A stretch of 5,881 bases of DNA from an uncultured Clostridia bacterium (GTDB taxonomy: Bacteria; Bacillota; Clostridia; UBA1381; UBA9506): NCBI GenBank assembly GCA_934438075.1, contig CAKSBF010000023.1, positions 1 to 5,881 on the forward strand, written 5' to 3'. Shown here one piece after another: positions 5,642-5,881 of the stretch; within the stretch, counting starts at the first letter, position 1; every line of letters starts with the position of its first letter. The notes under the pieces were generated by a model. It worked only from the letters and a program-made list of their open reading frames with translations. It made no database searches and was not told the origin of the DNA. The translations under genes were made by a program, and so were the position numbers.

Positions 5642-5716
5642 TGGAGGCGCCACCCAGATTTGAACTGGGGAATCAGGGTGTTGCAGACCCATGCCTTACC
5701 ACTTGGCTATGGCGCC
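5642..5716 (-). tRNA. tRNA-Cys (anticodon GCA)
   Basis: The 75-nt gene folds as a full cloverleaf. The acceptor stem is GGCGCCA/TGGCGCC, the D stem GCC/GGC, the anticodon loop CTGCAAC with GCA at 34-36, and the T arm CCCAG-TTCAAAT-CTGGG. The discriminator base is U73, as expected for tRNA-Cys, and CCA is encoded. The anticodon stem has four good pairs plus a U27-U43 mismatch at its base. It is transcribed leftwards, after tRNA-Gly and before the terminator at 5604-5638. Confidence 0.97.
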
Positions 5717-5724
5717 ACATTAAT

Positions 5725-5753
5725 ATTATATGCATCTCTTTATAAAAAAGAAA
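5725..5753 (-). promoter_or_regulatory. Possible own promoter of tRNA-Cys
   Basis: A perfect TATAAT on the minus strand (5725-5730) stands eight bases before the tRNA 5' end. The hexamer 17 bp upstream (TTTCTT, 5748-5753) is a poor -35 box. Initiation would fall almost on the mature 5' end, leaving practically no leader for RNase P. Co-transcription with tRNA-Gly through the hairpin at 5769-5799 is therefore an equal alternative. Confidence 0.3.
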
Positions 5754-5760
5754 CTATTTT

Positions 5761-5799
5761 CTAAATAAAATCTTGCCCCTCAAAATAAGAGGCAAGATT
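5761..5799 (-). terminator. Hairpin between the two tRNAs, possible weak terminator
   Basis: AATCTTGCC (5769-5777) pairs with GGCAAGATT (5791-5799), with further imperfect pairing toward the loop. On the minus strand the stem ends in Ts and continues TTATTTAG, a short interrupted U-tract. It lies nine bases beyond the CCA of tRNA-Gly, where a terminator or a processing hairpin would be expected. The interrupted T-run suggests that some read-through to tRNA-Cys is possible. Confidence 0.5.
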
Positions 5800-5807
5800 C
5801 TTTAATT

Positions 5808-5881
5808 TGGAGCGGAAGACGAGATTCGAACTCGCGACGTTCACCTTGGCAAGGTGACGCTCTACCACTGAGCCACTCCCG
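5808..5881 (-). tRNA. tRNA-Gly (anticodon GCC), missing one base at the window edge
   Basis: The minus strand shows the D arm GCTC-AGTGGTA-GAGC, the anticodon stem TCACC/GGTGA with loop TTGCCAA (anticodon GCC), the T arm GCGAG-TTCGAAT-CTCGT, the acceptor 3' strand CTTCCGC, discriminator T and encoded CCA. The visible 5' end is C2, so only G1 lies beyond position 5881. The acceptor stem carries one G-U pair (5-68). It is the first visible gene of the leftward tRNA run, and further tRNA genes may precede it outside the window. Confidence 0.96.

Noticed and set aside
5456..5692. Minus-strand open frame of 78 codons starting inside tRNA-Cys
   Set aside because: It starts inside the tRNA gene and runs through its terminator, so it cannot be an ordinary message.
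1..5881. CRISPR array, insertion sequence or prophage
   Set aside because: No regularly spaced repeats, transposase, integrase or phage genes are present. Although tRNA genes often serve as integration sites, I found no repeated tRNA 3' end marking an attachment site.

Overview
The window looks like chromosomal DNA from a low-GC Bacillota (Firmicute). The evidence is AT-rich intergenic DNA, strong AGGAGG-type ribosome binding sites, sigma-A-like promoters, tRNA genes with encoded CCA, a DivIVA-like coiled-coil protein and a tandem dprA-topA pair. A placement in Negativicutes or a related gut clostridial group is only a guess from the overall style of the sequence. No phage, plasmid, transposase or CRISPR signature is present.

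Layout, left to right. Positions 1-214 are AT-rich and non-coding, with a candidate minus-strand promoter firing off the left edge. A 38-bp perfect palindrome at 215-252 lies just behind the stop codon of a minus-strand SGNH/GDSL-type hydrolase (257-943). Behind that lies a minus-strand DivIVA-like coiled-coil gene (1076-1684) with a very good promoter (TTGACC, 17 bp, TATAAT). A roughly 290-bp AT-rich divergent region then separates it from the plus-strand pair dprA (1979-3175) and topA (3196-5283), which are 20 bp apart and surely co-transcribed. A strong terminator follows topA at once. From 5325 to the right edge everything supportable reads leftwards: tRNA-Gly(GCC), cut by one base at the window edge, a hairpin, tRNA-Cys(GCA), and a terminator with a U-tract.

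The least ordinary part is 5347-5638. This is a compact, unusually structured intergenic segment bracketed by two near-copies of one hairpin (CGGAACAAG...CTTGTTCCG). On the minus strand both copies are followed by T-tracts and look like intrinsic terminators. Between them lie an 11-bp long-range stem, several nested hairpins, a 12-bp inverted repeat and two AGGAGG motifs before tiny reading frames. It is best viewed as a dispersed intergenic repeat or a structured RNA candidate, not as a protein gene.

Functionally, DprA loads RecA onto incoming single strands during transformation and TopA relaxes negative supercoils behind RNA polymerase. Their pairing is a common Firmicute arrangement and does not imply a shared pathway. 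The DivIVA-like protein probably acts at the cell pole or division septum. The hydrolase substrate cannot be read from the sequence. I found no clear new multi-gene system. The strongest leads are the 5347-5638 element and some non-consensus residues in DprA and the hydrolase.
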